A stretch of DNA of 35,699 nucleotides from Candidatus Polarisedimenticolia bacterium (GCA_036001465.1 DASYUH010000088.1:1-35699), one strand, 5' to 3'; positions 21,930 through 31,177 are shown, numbered from the stretch's first letter. Numbers and translations are program-made. The notes: generated by a model not told the origin, from the sequence alone.

Positions 21930-22502
21930 TCATTTTCCCACGCGCTTCACGAATTCCCCGGTGCCGGTGTCCACGATCACGGTCTCGCCTGCCGCCAGGT
22001 AGACCGGCACCCTGATTTCCGTGCCGTTCTCGAGCGTCGCGGCCTTCGTCACCTTGCCGCTCGCCATGTCCGAGCGTCCCCCGGGGCCGGTCTCGATCAC
22101 CTTCAGCTCGACGAACTGGGGAAGCTCGACGCCGACCACGCGGCCCTCGAAGACGATCGAGCGCAGCGTCACCCCCTCCCTCAGCCACTGCACCGTCTCC
22201 CCCAGGGCCCGGCGGTCCATGTGGAACTGCTCGTACGACTCTTCGTCCATGAAATGGAAATCGTCGCCGTCCGCATACATGAAATTGATCTTGCGGCGCT
22301 CGAGGTCCGGCTCCTCGAACTTGTCCCCCGACTTGAAGGTCATGTCCAGGACCTGGCCGGTGATCACGTTCCGTCCCTTGATGCGGACGAGGGTCGCCGA
22401 GCCGCGCGCCGAGGGCGTCTGGACCGAGTACTCCATGATGATGTACGGGAGACCCTCGACCTGGATCGCCAGCCCCTTCTTGAAGTCGGACGTGGTCAGC
22501 AT
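21930..22502 (-). CDS. efp: Translation elongation factor P
   Basis: 190 residues, the usual length. Three beta-barrel domains: KOW-like domain I (residues 1-65), OB domain II (about 66-130) and domain III ending VDTGTGEFVKRVGK. EF-P enters stalled ribosomes at polyproline stretches. The tip of its domain I loop reads TPSARGSATLVR. Aligning with the E. coli loop places Arg33 where Lys34 is modified there, so this is an Arg-type protein. No modification enzyme (EarP, EpmA/B) is in the window. The gene lies 21 bases after the methyltransferase stop in the minus-strand run and has a GAGGGTG-like ribosome site. Confidence 0.95.
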   Translation of the reverse strand: MLTTSDFKKGLAIQVEGLPYIIMEYSVQTPSARGSATLVRIKGRNVITGQVLDMTFKSGDKFEEPDLERRKINFMYADGDDFHFMDEESYEQFHMDRRALGETVQWLREGVTLRSIVFEGRVVGVELPQFVELKVIETGPGGRSDMASGKVTKAATLENGTEIRVPVYLAAGETVIVDTGTGEFVKRVGK

Positions 22503-22523
22503 GTCACCCTCGGGCGCCGCGGC

Positions 22524-23198
22524 TCAGCGCGGCGCGGGCTGGAAGATCAGGAAGTAGTGGTACGGCAGGAAGGTCTTCTCGCCCGCGAGCGACCAGCCCG
22601 CCTGCGTCATCTCGTCCAGCACGAAATCGCGCGCCAGCTTGTGCTGGAGCGGCGGCCCCACCGGCAGCTCGCGCTTGTGGAAGTCGATGATCGCGACCCG
22701 GCCCCCGGGGGCCAGCGCCCCTTTCATCCGCCGGAAGTAGTTGAGGCGATCGTCGATGTGATGGTACGTGTCGACGATCAGGACGCAGTCGACCCGGCCG
22801 GGCGGGAGGAACGGCTCGTCCGGCAGCGCCAGGACCGGCACGACGTTCGGAGTCTGCTCCTTCAGGGCCCGCCGGCCCAGGTGCTGCACCATCTCCGGCT
22901 CGGAGTCGATCGCCAGGACGATGCCCCCCGGCGCGACCGCCCGGGAGAGATGGCGCTCGAAGTAGCCGGTGCCGGCCCCCAGGTCGGCGACGATCTGTCC
23001 CGGCTTGAGCCCCAGCCCGGCGACGGTTTCCTGCGGCTTCTGCCACTCGTCCCGTTTCGGGTCGTCGAACAGCTTCGTCCACTTGTCGACGTCCGTGAAC
23101 GGGTGGTGCGCCGTGGCGTCGTGAGGATTCGGGGGCGGCTCCCCGGCGGGCGCCGTCCCGGCCGCCAGGGCCGACAGCAGGACGAGGCCCAGGATCAC
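22524..23198 (-). CDS. Exported class I methyltransferase-like protein
   Basis: 224 residues from GTG 23198, whose codon overlaps the TGA stop of the peptidase gene. Residues 1-19 look like a signal peptide (ILGLVLLSALAAGTAPAGE). The rest is a complete methyltransferase fold: WQKPQETVAGLGLKPGQIVADLGAGTGYFERHL (motif I), VLAIDSEPEMV (acidic ribose ligand), DCVLIVDTYHHIDDR, and APGGRVAIIDFHKRE. A methyltransferase in the periplasm would lack SAM, so either the hydrophobic start is a membrane anchor facing the cytosol or the real start is lower. The protein type with a signal-like leader occurs in many environmental genomes. Substrate unknown. Confidence 0.82.
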   Translation of the reverse strand: MILGLVLLSALAAGTAPAGEPPPNPHDATAHHPFTDVDKWTKLFDDPKRDEWQKPQETVAGLGLKPGQIVADLGAGTGYFERHLSRAVAPGGIVLAIDSEPEMVQHLGRRALKEQTPNVVPVLALPDEPFLPPGRVDCVLIVDTYHHIDDRLNYFRRMKGALAPGGRVAIIDFHKRELPVGPPLQHKLARDFVLDEMTQAGWSLAGEKTFLPYHYFLIFQPAPR

Positions 23199-24454
23199 GC
23201 ACGCTTCTCGTTCGCGATCTCGAACGCCAGGTTGGCGAGGCGGCCGGCGAAAGTCACGAGCTGCTCCACCTCGATCTCCTCGTTGGGCTGGTGATAGGTC
23301 GCCTCGTCGCCGCACGACCATCCGACCGCGTCCACGCCCATCAGGACCAGGTCCTTGGCGAACGTGCCGCCGCCGCTGCCGGTGATCTTCGCGTCCGGAG
23401 CGTGCCGCAGGATCCGCTTGACGATGGGCGCGTCGGGAGCCACCTCGCACGGCTTCGCGTCCTGCAGGATCTCGACCGAGAGGGAGCCCGCGGCGACCTC
23501 GCCCGGCCCCCAGATCGCCTCGTCGGCCAGCGCCTGCACCTCCGCCCGGATCCCGTCCCCCGTCTGGCCGGGGACGTAGCGGATGTCGAGCGTCGCCTCG
23601 CAGTCGGCCGGCACGGCGTTGGGGGCCACGCCTCCGCGGATGAGGCCGGCATTGACGGTCGGCCCGCCCAGGACCGGATGCGCCCGGTGGCGCAGCCGGG
23701 TGTTCTGCAGCGCCACGAGGAAGCGCGACATGGCGTTGATCGCGTTCACCCCCTTGGCCGGCTCCATCGCGTGCGCCTGCTTGCCGCGCGCCTTCACCTT
23801 GAGGAGGACGCGCCCCTTCTCCGCGATGTTGATCTCCTTCATGTTCCCGGCGATGTCCGGAATGACGGCGTCGGTGCACTTGATCAGCCCCTGCTCGATC
23901 AGGAACGGCAGACCGACGCCGATGCCGACCTCCTCGTCCCCGACCGCGCCGAAGGTGAAGGCCCCCTGCAGCTGGTCCTCGTGCGCCTTCAGGATGCGCA
24001 GCGCCGCGAACGACGCCACCAGCGGCCCCTTGTCGTCCAGAACGCCGCGGCCGTAGAGCTTCCCCCCCTTCTCGAACGGCTCGAACGGGGAAAACCTCCA
24101 GTCGGACGGCGCGCCGCTCGGCACGACGTCCGTGTGCAGCAGCACCAGCATGTGGCGGAACCCCGGCTGCCCCTTGCCGACCGTCGCCAGGAGGTTGTCC
24201 CGGCCCGGCACCTTGGCGTGCGTGGTGGGGCGCATGTCCAGCTTCTGCAGCTCTCCGGCCAGAACGGCGGTGACCTTCCCCTCCTGCCCGGGCGAGGTCA
24301 TGCCGTCCGGGCCGCCCCCCGGGAAGTCCTCCGGGAAGTAGTTGACGGTCCTCTCGCGGCAGACGCGCAGGGTGAGGTCGACGATGAAGGAGCGGAGCGA
24401 CCGCGCCTCCTCGAGGATGGCCCGAGGGTCCGGAAGGGACGTGCTGCCTGTCAT
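23195..24454 (-). CDS. M20-family metallopeptidase (dipeptidase-like)
   Basis: 419 residues from ATG 24454. The longer frame from 24493 begins at a TTG and is less likely. Metal ligands and catalytic residues are in order: His and Asp in MLVLLHTDVVPSG, the bridging Asp in LYGRGVLDDKGPL, the catalytic Glu and its neighbour in FGAVGDEEVGIG, Asp in VIPDIAG, and His in the C-terminal TYHQPNEEI. The lid domain (KGRVLLKVKARGKQAHAMEP) is present. The family (PepV, carboxypeptidase G2, ArgE/DapE) removes terminal residues or acyl groups with two zinc ions. No signal peptide is seen. It is the first gene of the minus-strand run, so its upstream 181 bases, shared with the divergent DUF983 gene, probably hold the promoters. 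Confidence 0.92.
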   Translation of the reverse strand: MTGSTSLPDPRAILEEARSLRSFIVDLTLRVCRERTVNYFPEDFPGGGPDGMTSPGQEGKVTAVLAGELQKLDMRPTTHAKVPGRDNLLATVGKGQPGFRHMLVLLHTDVVPSGAPSDWRFSPFEPFEKGGKLYGRGVLDDKGPLVASFAALRILKAHEDQLQGAFTFGAVGDEEVGIGVGLPFLIEQGLIKCTDAVIPDIAGNMKEINIAEKGRVLLKVKARGKQAHAMEPAKGVNAINAMSRFLVALQNTRLRHRAHPVLGGPTVNAGLIRGGVAPNAVPADCEATLDIRYVPGQTGDGIRAEVQALADEAIWGPGEVAAGSLSVEILQDAKPCEVAPDAPIVKRILRHAPDAKITGSGGGTFAKDLVLMGVDAVGWSCGDEATYHQPNEEIEVEQLVTFAGRLANLAFEIANEKRA

Positions 24455-24635
24455 GGTGGGGCAGAGCCTACATGAGCCGCGCGCCGGGATCAAGAACGGC
24501 GTCCCATTGCACCATCCAGCCGGGTGTCACTCCGCGCGCCGTCGTGATCCCATCGCGGCGCTTGCGTAAGGTCTGGCGGACCGGGTCGCGCGGGGCGCCA
24601 TGGTAGGCTCGGTCCGGTTTCCGCGGAGGTAGGGG

Positions 24636-24998
24636 ATGCCGGCGCACAACCTGAAGGACCGGGCGATCGCCGTGCTGCGCCAGCGTTGCCCGAGGTGCCT
24701 GGAAGGGCGCGCCTTCCGCGGCCTCCTGACGATGAACGACGCTTGTCCTGTGTGCGGCCTCGTCTTCGAGCGGGAGCCGGGGTACTTCGTCGGGGCCATG
24801 TACGTCAGCTATGCCATGGCGGTCCCGGCGTACCTGCTGGCCGTCCTTCTCGTGCATGCCCTCTTCCGGCGCCTTTCGGACCTGGCGGTCCTGGCGGCCG
24901 GCCTGCCGGTCATCCTCCTCGGCTCGCCGGTTCTGTTCCGGTACTCTCGCGTGATCTGGATGCACGTCGATCGGACGCTCGACCCCGGAGAGACCTAG
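24636..24998 (+). CDS. DUF983-family zinc-ribbon membrane protein
   Basis: 120 residues from ATG 24636, preceded by GGAGG. The N-terminal zinc ribbon has Cys-Pro-Arg-Cys (RQRCPRCLEGRAF) and Cys-Pro-Val-Cys-Gly (DACPVCGLVFEREPGYF). Two membrane helices follow at about residues 54-78 and 84-104. This is the DUF983 pattern. DUF983 proteins are small inner-membrane proteins sometimes encoded near cytochrome oxidase genes, but none is near here. Role unknown. Confidence 0.88.
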   Translation: MPAHNLKDRAIAVLRQRCPRCLEGRAFRGLLTMNDACPVCGLVFEREPGYFVGAMYVSYAMAVPAYLLAVLLVHALFRRLSDLAVLAAGLPVILLGSPVLFRYSRVIWMHVDRTLDPGET

Positions 24999-25034
24999 GA
25001 GCCCGTCCGGGCATGGTGCCGGGGACCGCGGCGG

Positions 25035-26132
25035 TCAGGCGGGCCCGTCGGGGGCGCACGCCTTGCGGCCGCCGCGCTCGATCGTCGCGGCCCCCTCGCC
25101 CGACGCCACCAGCACCGTGGCCATCTGCAGGCAGCGGTCGGCCAGGGCCCGGGTGCCGTCGCGCAGCCGCGGGTCCTTCCTGACGAAGGCCATGTTCTCC
25201 TCCATGTCCTCCGCCGACCAGCCGCGGCTGTGGGCGACGAACGGGAACTGCGGGAACAGGAACCCCAGCTCGCCGAAGAACATCATCATCTGGCCGGCCA
25301 CCGCCTGGATGTTGTCCTGGCCGCCCGTGATGATGAAGCCGGCCACCTTGTTGCGGATGAGCACGCGGTTGTGCAGCGTGATCTGGTTCTGCACGCAGTT
25401 CAGCCGCTCGATCATCTTCGAATAGAGCGAGGCGGGGGCCCCCCAGCGGATCGAGGTGGCGATCAGGACCACGTCGGCCCAGAAGATCAGGGCCTCGTAG
25501 ACCTCCGTCAACTCGTCCTTCGGATTCGACTGGGTGAGAGTGCACGGCCAGGTGCAGGCCCAGGCGCTCTGCGAGTAGTACCCCTCGCAGGTGCCGAACC
25601 GGAGGTCGTTGAGCCGGATCAGCTTCGTCTCGGTGCCGCGGGTGGCCGCCTGATCGAGCGCGACCTGGAGCAGGTCCTCCGAAGTCGAGTAGCGCGGGAA
25701 GGTCCGGTTCATCGCCGCGGTCGAGATCCCGGCGACGCGCAGCGGCCCCGGCTCGCGCCGGATCTCCCGGGTCAGCGGGTGGGGCTTGTGCGGCGCCTGG
25801 ACGCGCTTCGTCGCCGGCGTCAGGTCGACGTAGAGGTCGCCGCTCTCCACCTTGAGGTCGTGGCGCGGCACGGCCGCCGGGATCCCCGGCCGCTCTTCGC
25901 CCGTGATCCGATGAAACCTCCAGTGGTGCCAGGGGCAGACGATGTAGCCCTGGTCGTCGACCTGCCCGTCGCCGAGAGGCCCGCCGGCGTGGTTGCAGCG
26001 GCCGGAGACCGCCCCGAACACGCCGTCCTTGAAGGACAGGGCGAGCCAGACGTCGCCGGCCTTGATCTGCTGAAGCGGCTTCGTCTTCAGGTCGTCGACC
26101 GTGCCGAGTCGGTGCCAGCGCGGTGGGCTCAT
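25035..26132 (-). CDS. Fusion of Rieske [2Fe-2S] domain and NAD(P)H-dependent FMN reductase-like flavodoxin
   Basis: 365 residues; ATG 26132 overlaps the symporter stop (ATGA). Residues 1-115 are a Rieske ferredoxin: Cys46 and His48 in [11 protein letters not shown], Cys66 and His69 in VCPWHHWRF, the C-x-H...C-x2-H set that holds a [2Fe-2S] cluster. Residues of about 128-345 look like a flavodoxin-fold reductase ([50 protein letters not shown]). Extra cysteines occur ([17 protein letters not shown]). Such a chain could pass electrons between flavin and cluster inside one protein. I know Rieske and NADPH-FMN reductase domains as separate partners; their fusion in this order is unusual. Substrate not known. 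Confidence 0.82.
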   Translation of the reverse strand: MSPPRWHRLGTVDDLKTKPLQQIKAGDVWLALSFKDGVFGAVSGRCNHAGGPLGDGQVDDQGYIVCPWHHWRFHRITGEERPGIPAAVPRHDLKVESGDLYVDLTPATKRVQAPHKPHPLTREIRREPGPLRVAGISTAAMNRTFPRYSTSEDLLQVALDQAATRGTETKLIRLNDLRFGTCEGYYSQSAWACTWPCTLTQSNPKDELTEVYEALIFWADVVLIATSIRWGAPASLYSKMIERLNCVQNQITLHNRVLIRNKVAGFIITGGQDNIQAVAGQMMMFFGELGFLFPQFPFVAHSRGWSAEDMEENMAFVRKDPRLRDGTRALADRCLQMATVLVASGEGAATIERGGRKACAPDGPA

Positions 26133-27700
26133 GGCTCCCCCGCCGCGCCCAGGTGCATGCGCCGCTGCAGGCTGGCGAACCCCGCCGCTTCCTCCCGGCG
26201 GGCGGTGCAGAGCGAGACGACGACGCCGGCGGCGAACGACAGCGGCATCGTGACGAGGGCCGGGTTCTTCAGCGGGAACCAGGCGGCCTCGTGCTTGAGG
26301 ATGTCGATCTGCACGGTCGGGGACAGGTAGATCAGGACCAGCGTCGTGATCGTCCCGAGCAGCATGCTGGTCACGGCGCCGCTGGTCGTGTAGCCGCGCC
26401 AGAAGATCGACAGGACCAGGGCCGGGAAGTTGGCGCTGGCGGCGATGGCGAAGGCGAGCCCGACCATGAACGCCACGTTCTGGCCCTTGAAGGTGATCCC
26501 CAGGAGGACGCCGAGGACTCCCAGCCCCACGGTGGCGATGCGGGCGACGCGCAGCTGCTCCCTGGGGCTCGCGAGGTCCTTGCGGACGACGTGGACCCAC
26601 AGGTCGTGCGACAGGGCCGCGGCGCCCGAGAGGGTGAGCCCGGCCACGACCGCCAGGATCGTCGCGAAGGCGACGGCGGCGATGAACCCGAGGAATGCGG
26701 TCCCGCCCAGGAACTCGGCCAGGAGCGGCGCGGCCATGTTGCCGCCGGGCTCGACCGCGCGGATGGCGTCCGGGCCGACGAACACCATCGCCCCGAACCC
26801 GAGAATGAAGGTCATGAGGTAGAAGAACCCGATCAACCCCGTGGCGTAGAACACGGAGGTCCGCGCCGCCTTGGCGTCCGGCACGGTGTAGAACCGCATC
26901 AGGATGTGCGGCAGCCCCGCGGTGCCGAACATCAGTGCGAGGCCCAGCGAAACGGCATCGAGCGGCTTCTGCACGAGGCGTCCGGGCGACAGGACGCCCT
27001 GTCCGTAGCGCTCCGCCGCGGCGGCGAAGAGAGCCGCCGGGTTGAAGTCGAAGCGTACGAGGACGAGCGTTGCCAGGACCGCCGCGCCCCCGAGCAGGAG
27101 GAACGCCTTGACGATCTGCACCCACGTCGTCGCGATCATCCCGCCGAACAGGACGTACGCGATCATCGCGGCCCCCACGATCACGATGGCCGACTCGTAC
27201 GGGATGCCGAACATCAGCTTGATCAGCCCGCCGGCCCCGACCATCTGGGCGATCAGGTACAGGGTCACCGTGGCGAGCGTCCCCACCGCCGCCGCGATGC
27301 GCACCGGCGCCTGGCGCAGGCGCGCGGCGACCACGTCCGCGAACGTGTACCGCCCGAGGTTGCGCAGCGGCTCCGCGATCAGGAAGAGGACCACCGGCCA
27401 GCCGACGAGCCAGCCGGTCGAATAGATGAGCCCGTCGAACCCGGTGGTCGACACGAGCCCCGCGATGCCGAGAAACGAGGCGGCGCTCATGTAGTCGCCC
27501 GCCAGGGCGAAACCGTTCTGCCCTGGGCTGATCACCCGGCCGGCGGCGTAGAAGTGCTCCGTCGTGCGCGTGCGGCGGGCCGCCCACCAGGTGATGCCGA
27601 GGGTCGTCACGATGAAGAGGAAGAAGAACCCCATCGCGACCGCGTTCGGCTCTCCGATCCGCGTGGCCACCTGGGTCACGGGCTCCACCCTAGTCACCAT
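26129..27700 (-). CDS. actP: Sodium:solute symporter, cation/acetate permease-like
   Basis: 523 residues from ATG 27700; the longer frame reaching 27889 overlaps the DUF485 gene and has no sense. The protein has 13 membrane helices typical of the SSS family: [34 protein letters not shown] is the conserved second helix, [20 protein letters not shown] is the signature of the ActP/acetate branch, and [19 protein letters not shown] follows. These carry monocarboxylates such as acetate with sodium or protons. The DUF485 gene directly upstream is the usual partner. The exact substrate cannot be told from sequence. The Rieske-reductase fusion follows with an overlap. Confidence 0.92.
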   Translation of the reverse strand: MVTRVEPVTQVATRIGEPNAVAMGFFFLFIVTTLGITWWAARRTRTTEHFYAAGRVISPGQNGFALAGDYMSAASFLGIAGLVSTTGFDGLIYSTGWLVGWPVVLFLIAEPLRNLGRYTFADVVAARLRQAPVRIAAAVGTLATVTLYLIAQMVGAGGLIKLMFGIPYESAIVIVGAAMIAYVLFGGMIATTWVQIVKAFLLLGGAAVLATLVLVRFDFNPAALFAAAAERYGQGVLSPGRLVQKPLDAVSLGLALMFGTAGLPHILMRFYTVPDAKAARTSVFYATGLIGFFYLMTFILGFGAMVFVGPDAIRAVEPGGNMAAPLLAEFLGGTAFLGFIAAVAFATILAVVAGLTLSGAAALSHDLWVHVVRKDLASPREQLRVARIATVGLGVLGVLLGITFKGQNVAFMVGLAFAIAASANFPALVLSIFWRGYTTSGAVTSMLLGTITTLVLIYLSPTVQIDILKHEAAWFPLKNPALVTMPLSFAAGVVVSLCTARREEAAGFASLQRRMHLGAAGEP

Positions 27701-27977
27701 TCCGGAGCCGGCCCCGCCCGGCGTCGTAATGGGTGTTGGCCCAGCGCACGTACACCCAGGTGAGGAGCCAGGAGCAGACGATGACCAGCGCCCCCAGCAG
27801 GATGCCGAGGGACAGCCCCGGGATGACCAGCCGGGCCAGGAACGCCTTGTTGAAGGCGATGAGCAGGATGAACCCGAAGTACAGCGCAATCATCGCGGCG
27901 GTCAGCGTCGCGGCGATGCGCCACTGCGCGGCCGCCAGGGCGCGCAACCCCTCCTGTCCACCCTCGACCTTCGGCAC
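27690..27977 (-). CDS. yjcH: DUF485-family membrane protein (YjcH-like)
   Basis: 95 residues from GTG 27977. Two long helices (about residues 22-45 and 54-78) with [38 protein letters not shown] and [26 protein letters not shown]: the DUF485 pattern, nearly always encoded just before ActP-type symporters. Its role is unknown but presumed to be in symporter assembly or control. The last 11 bases overlap the symporter start. Confidence 0.9.
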   Translation of the reverse strand: MPKVEGGQEGLRALAAAQWRIAATLTAAMIALYFGFILLIAFNKAFLARLVIPGLSLGILLGALVIVCSWLLTWVYVRWANTHYDAGRGRLRNGD

Positions 27978-28082
27978 GGCGGGACTCCCCTGGAGGCTCC
28001 TGGCCGGTCTTTATCAGTGCCGCCCTCCTTCCGCCAGGGCCTGACAGGCGCAATTGTAGGCCGGAATGGCGCAGGCTCGATC

Positions 28083-28415
28083 CTACGCGGCCGTCGATCC
28101 CTCGGCGGGCGCGAAGAAGACGAGCGCCACGAGCTCCTCCCGGATGTCGTGGAAGCGATGCTCCGCCCGGGCCGGCACGTAGAGGAGGCTCCCCGGCATG
28201 AACTCGTGCTCCTCCGTCCCGACCCGCAGCATCCCCCGGCCGCCGACGATGTAGTACACCTCGTCCTCGGTGTGCGGCTCCTGGGGGTCGGCGGCCCCCG
28301 CCCCCAGCACGTAGACCCCCGTGCTGAGCGACGGAACGCGCAGGAACTCGATCCAGGACTCGCCCGACTCGCGGTGCCTCTCGATGATCCGCGGCAGATC
28401 GTGGATGGTCTGCAT
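28083..28415 (-). CDS. Cupin-domain protein
   Basis: 110 residues. ATG 28415 has GAGGAGG upstream. The two cupin motifs are visible: EPHTEDEVYYIVGGRGMLRVG (His and Glu metal ligands) and GSLLYVPARAEHRFHDI (second histidine). Single-domain cupins of this size bind a divalent metal and act as small-molecule dioxygenases, isomerases or ligand sensors; no reaction can be assigned. It ends 105 bases from the start of the DUF485 gene, and follows the PMT-type transferase gene by 11 bases, so it is probably co-transcribed with the latter. Confidence 0.88.
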   Translation of the reverse strand: MQTIHDLPRIIERHRESGESWIEFLRVPSLSTGVYVLGAGAADPQEPHTEDEVYYIVGGRGMLRVGTEEHEFMPGSLLYVPARAEHRFHDIREELVALVFFAPAEGSTAA

Positions 28416-28426
28416 CAACCTCCTCC

Positions 28427-29968
28427 TCAGTTCCAGTGCTTGACGCTCGGCCAGAGCACGGCGAGCGGGGTCTTCAGCCCGCGGCAGAGATAGATCTCGT
28501 TGTTCTCCTCCTCCATCCCCCAGGGATGATGGTGCTCACCCGCCGTCTCGACCGACTCGAACTGCTCCTGCAGCTCGTCGCGGTCCCCCTGCAGCACGAT
28601 GACGATCTCTCCCGTGTAGCCGCGCGGACCCCAGAAGAAATGGGTCTGGTGGCCGCTGATCGCCGGCGGCAGCCCGAGCCGCGGACCGAACAGGTTGATC
28701 GCCCCCGCCTCGCCGTAGTTGTTGGCGTAGATCGCCGTCCGGGCGCGCTCCTCCTCGGGCAGCGAGTCATAGATGCGCGCCACCTCCGCGACCAGCTCCT
28801 CCCAGCCGAACTGATCGCCGAAGAGCTGCGGCAACGGGCCGCGGTGGGCCACCTCGGTCTTGGGCGGCGCGGAACCGAGCGCCTTCTCGTAGGCGACGTA
28901 CCGCTCGGGGGAGAGGATGGGGAGCGAGAGGGGCGCCGTCGCGGCCCCCGCCGCGAGGACCAGAGCGACGATCGCCCCCCTCGGCCACATCCGGCCCGCC
29001 GTGACCCGCCAGCGGGACAGCCCTGCATCGAGCCACGTCCCCCCCGCGGCGAACAGCACCGGGTAGATCGGCGCGAGGTAGTAGTTCTTCCCCTTCAAGG
29101 CGAAGAGGGTGACGGACAGGGCGACGTACGTCCACCCGAAGGCACGATACCGGCCGCCCGATCCCCCAAACAGCCACGCCAGGCCCGCCAGCCACAAGGG
29201 GAACAGGACGGGATGCAGGAGGATGATTTGCTGGCCGAAGAACGCCACGGGCCCCAGGACGACGTTCTTCCCCTCGCGTGAAACATTCTGCAGGTCTTCA
29301 AGCGTCGGGAAGCCGTGCGCGATTTGCCACGCCACGTTCGGCGAGACGATCACCAGCGCGATCGCGACCCCCGCCCACGGCCAGGGCCCTCGCAGCTCCC
29401 GCCGCAGCGGGGTGAGCAGGACGCCGGCCGCCAGCGCGGCGAGGAAGAAGACCGTCGAGTGCTTGTTCATGAGCCCGAGCCCGGCCAGCGCGCCCACACC
29501 CATCCAGAGCCGCGAGTTCCCCGTCTGCACGATCCGGATGAGCAGATAGACGGACCCCATCCAGAACAGGGGCTCGAAGGCGTTCATCGACAGGATGCTG
29601 TCGGTTCCCAGGTAGATCGGCGCGACGAGGACCGCCAGCCCGGCCAGCCCCTGCCCGAAGCGGCCCGCGCCGAGCCGCCAGGCGATGAGCATCGTCAGCG
29701 CCACCAGGGCCGCCCCGGCGATGGCCGGGAAAATCCGGAGGGCGTGCAGGGAGCCGCCGAGGATCAGCGCCAGCCGGGACACCAGTCCGATCAGCGGCGC
29801 GTGATCGACGTACCCCCAGTCGAGGTGACGGCCGCAGTCCAGGAAGTAGAGCTCGTCGCGGAAATAGCCGTACCGGTCCGCGAGCAGGACGTGGATGAGA
29901 AGCTTGGTCCCGCTCAGGCCGAGGAGCAGACGGCGGTCCGGCGTGGAGGACCCCGTCGCCTCGCTCAC
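28427..29968 (-). CDS. PMT-like (GT39) membrane glycosyltransferase
   Basis: 513 residues from GTG 29968, 13 bases after the GFA-family gene; the longer frame from 30067 overlaps that gene. The family pattern is plain: RYGYFRDELYFLDCGRHLDWGYVDHAPL in the first periplasmic loop (acidic pair for catalysis), ten or more helices, MNKHSTVFFLAALAAG, LKGKNYYLAPIYPVLFAAGG, and a C-terminal soluble domain with IYANNYGEAGAINLFG and SGHQTHFFWGP. ArnT/PMT relatives move sugars from polyprenyl phosphate carriers to lipids or proteins in the periplasm. The actual acceptor is unknown. It differs from the frameshifted transferase at 17850-19312, so they are not duplicates. Confidence 0.9.
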   Translation of the reverse strand: MSEATGSSTPDRRLLLGLSGTKLLIHVLLADRYGYFRDELYFLDCGRHLDWGYVDHAPLIGLVSRLALILGGSLHALRIFPAIAGAALVALTMLIAWRLGAGRFGQGLAGLAVLVAPIYLGTDSILSMNAFEPLFWMGSVYLLIRIVQTGNSRLWMGVGALAGLGLMNKHSTVFFLAALAAGVLLTPLRRELRGPWPWAGVAIALVIVSPNVAWQIAHGFPTLEDLQNVSREGKNVVLGPVAFFGQQIILLHPVLFPLWLAGLAWLFGGSGGRYRAFGWTYVALSVTLFALKGKNYYLAPIYPVLFAAGGTWLDAGLSRWRVTAGRMWPRGAIVALVLAAGAATAPLSLPILSPERYVAYEKALGSAPPKTEVAHRGPLPQLFGDQFGWEELVAEVARIYDSLPEEERARTAIYANNYGEAGAINLFGPRLGLPPAISGHQTHFFWGPRGYTGEIVIVLQGDRDELQEQFESVETAGEHHHPWGMEEENNEIYLCRGLKTPLAVLWPSVKHWN

Positions 29969-29981
29969 GGGGTTCCGGCCA

Positions 29982-30386
29982 TCATGGGCCGTCCGCGCGG
30001 CGCCGCCGATAGGTCGGGAGGCCGTCGGCGAGGCGGACCCAGGGCAGTTTGCCGTCGTGATAGACATGGTCCTGCGGCGTCACGCGCGCCGGCTCGTCCA
30101 GGCTGCACACCGTCACGTCCACGGTGCCGGGCGTATCGACATGCCTGTAGGTCAACGGCGTGCCGCACGAGGTGCAGAAGGATCGGGTCACTCCCGGCCG
30201 GCTCTGGAAGGACCCCGGCGTCCCCATCGTGAACGAGAATCCCGCCGCGGGACATTCGACCCAGGTCAGAAACGCCGCGCCGCTCGTGCGCCGACAGTGC
30301 TCGCAGTGGCAGTGCGTGGAGATGCCCGGATCCCCATTCACCTCGTAGCGGACGGCGCCGCAGAAACACCCGCCTTTCCATTTCAT
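29982..30386 (-). CDS. GFA-family (CENP-V-like) zinc protein
   Basis: 134 residues from ATG 30386. The eight-cysteine pattern of the GFA domain is seen: Cys7-Phe-Cys (KGGCFCGAVRYEV), HCHCEHCRRTSG and FCTSCGTPLTYRH, ligands for one or two zincs. The family name comes from glutathione-dependent formaldehyde-activating enzyme, but most members are uncharacterised and the activity in the founding case is disputed. No formaldehyde pathway gene is near. The weak ribosome site before the start suggests modest expression. Confidence 0.92.
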   Translation of the reverse strand: MKWKGGCFCGAVRYEVNGDPGISTHCHCEHCRRTSGAAFLTWVECPAAGFSFTMGTPGSFQSRPGVTRSFCTSCGTPLTYRHVDTPGTVDVTVCSLDEPARVTPQDHVYHDGKLPWVRLADGLPTYRRRRADGP

Positions 30387-30400
30387 CGTCGCTTCACCCG

Positions 30401-31177
30401 CTAATACCTCACCAGCATGCAGTCCCGGTCGTAGTCGAGCCTGGTGTAGCTTGCGGGTACATCATAGGTTCCGGGCGCCACGTCCCGTTGCTCGATCTCG
30501 ACCGTTTCCTCCCTGTACTTGAATTCCGTTTCGGGCTGGCGCTCGGCTTCTTCCCAGAGGAGCGGCAGCCCCCCGGCCAGCGGCAGGAGGTCCAACCAGC
30601 CACCGCCACTGAATCGCAGGTTGTGGAGAGCCATGCGGAGGGCCACGGCCGGACCTGGATCCGCGGGGAAGTCCTTCGTGAGCACGAAGGTGGCGCGCCA
30701 CCGGCTGCGCATCCCGTTCGCCAGAGTGGCGGAGTATTTCACCGCCGGTCGTCCCAGGCCGCTCGTCGACTCCGGCCCGGTGAGGGTTTCGAGACGGAAC
30801 TGAAGAAGGTCCGGACCGGCCATTTTTTGGAATCCCGACCGATATTTCTGATACGCGATCGGAAGCTTCAGGTACGCGTATTTCTTGTCGCCCGGGAAGA
30901 CGAAAGACAGGCGCCGTTGATCGAGACGGAGAATCACGGACACGGCTGGTCCATCCAAGCGGACCCTGTCGGTCCCCAGGGTGAGGACCAGGTTGTCACC
31001 CGTACGGAAGGTCGGGAGCGGCACCTGGCAGGGATTCGACGAGGAACCCTTTGCGGGGAAGGAAATCACGTCGGCTTCCACCTTCATTTTCATGATCACG
31101 TCCGCTGACACGGTCGTGACCGTCGCGAGAACGATCGGCAGAAGCTGGATCACATGGCGAACCGGCACGCGGATCAT
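30401..31177 (-). CDS. Secreted protein of unknown function (DUF4412-like)
   Basis: 258 residues from ATG 31177, with GGAGG about eight bases upstream. Signal peptide at residues 1-25 (VIQLLPIVLATVTTVSA). The mature part begins DVIMKMKVEADVISFPAKG, then alternates strands with aromatic residues (VSVILRLDQRRLSFVFPGDKKYAYLKLP, YSATLANGMRSRWRATFVLT), and ends in an acidic region with a final cysteine (YDRDCMLVRY). The beta-sandwich-like pattern and the opening resemble DUF4412-type periplasmic proteins, but this is weak. No lipobox. Its stop lies 14 bases before the GFA gene, so the two may be one unit. Confidence 0.68.
   Translation of the reverse strand: MIRVPVRHVIQLLPIVLATVTTVSADVIMKMKVEADVISFPAKGSSSNPCQVPLPTFRTGDNLVLTLGTDRVRLDGPAVSVILRLDQRRLSFVFPGDKKYAYLKLPIAYQKYRSGFQKMAGPDLLQFRLETLTGPESTSGLGRPAVKYSATLANGMRSRWRATFVLTKDFPADPGPAVALRMALHNLRFSGGGWLDLLPLAGGLPLLWEEAERQPETEFKYREETVEIEQRDVAPGTYDVPASYTRLDYDRDCMLVRY

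Noticed and set aside
26123-27763. + strand open frame opposite the symporter
   Set aside because: Charged low-complexity translation (Glu/Arg/His-rich) typical of the antisense of a membrane protein gene.
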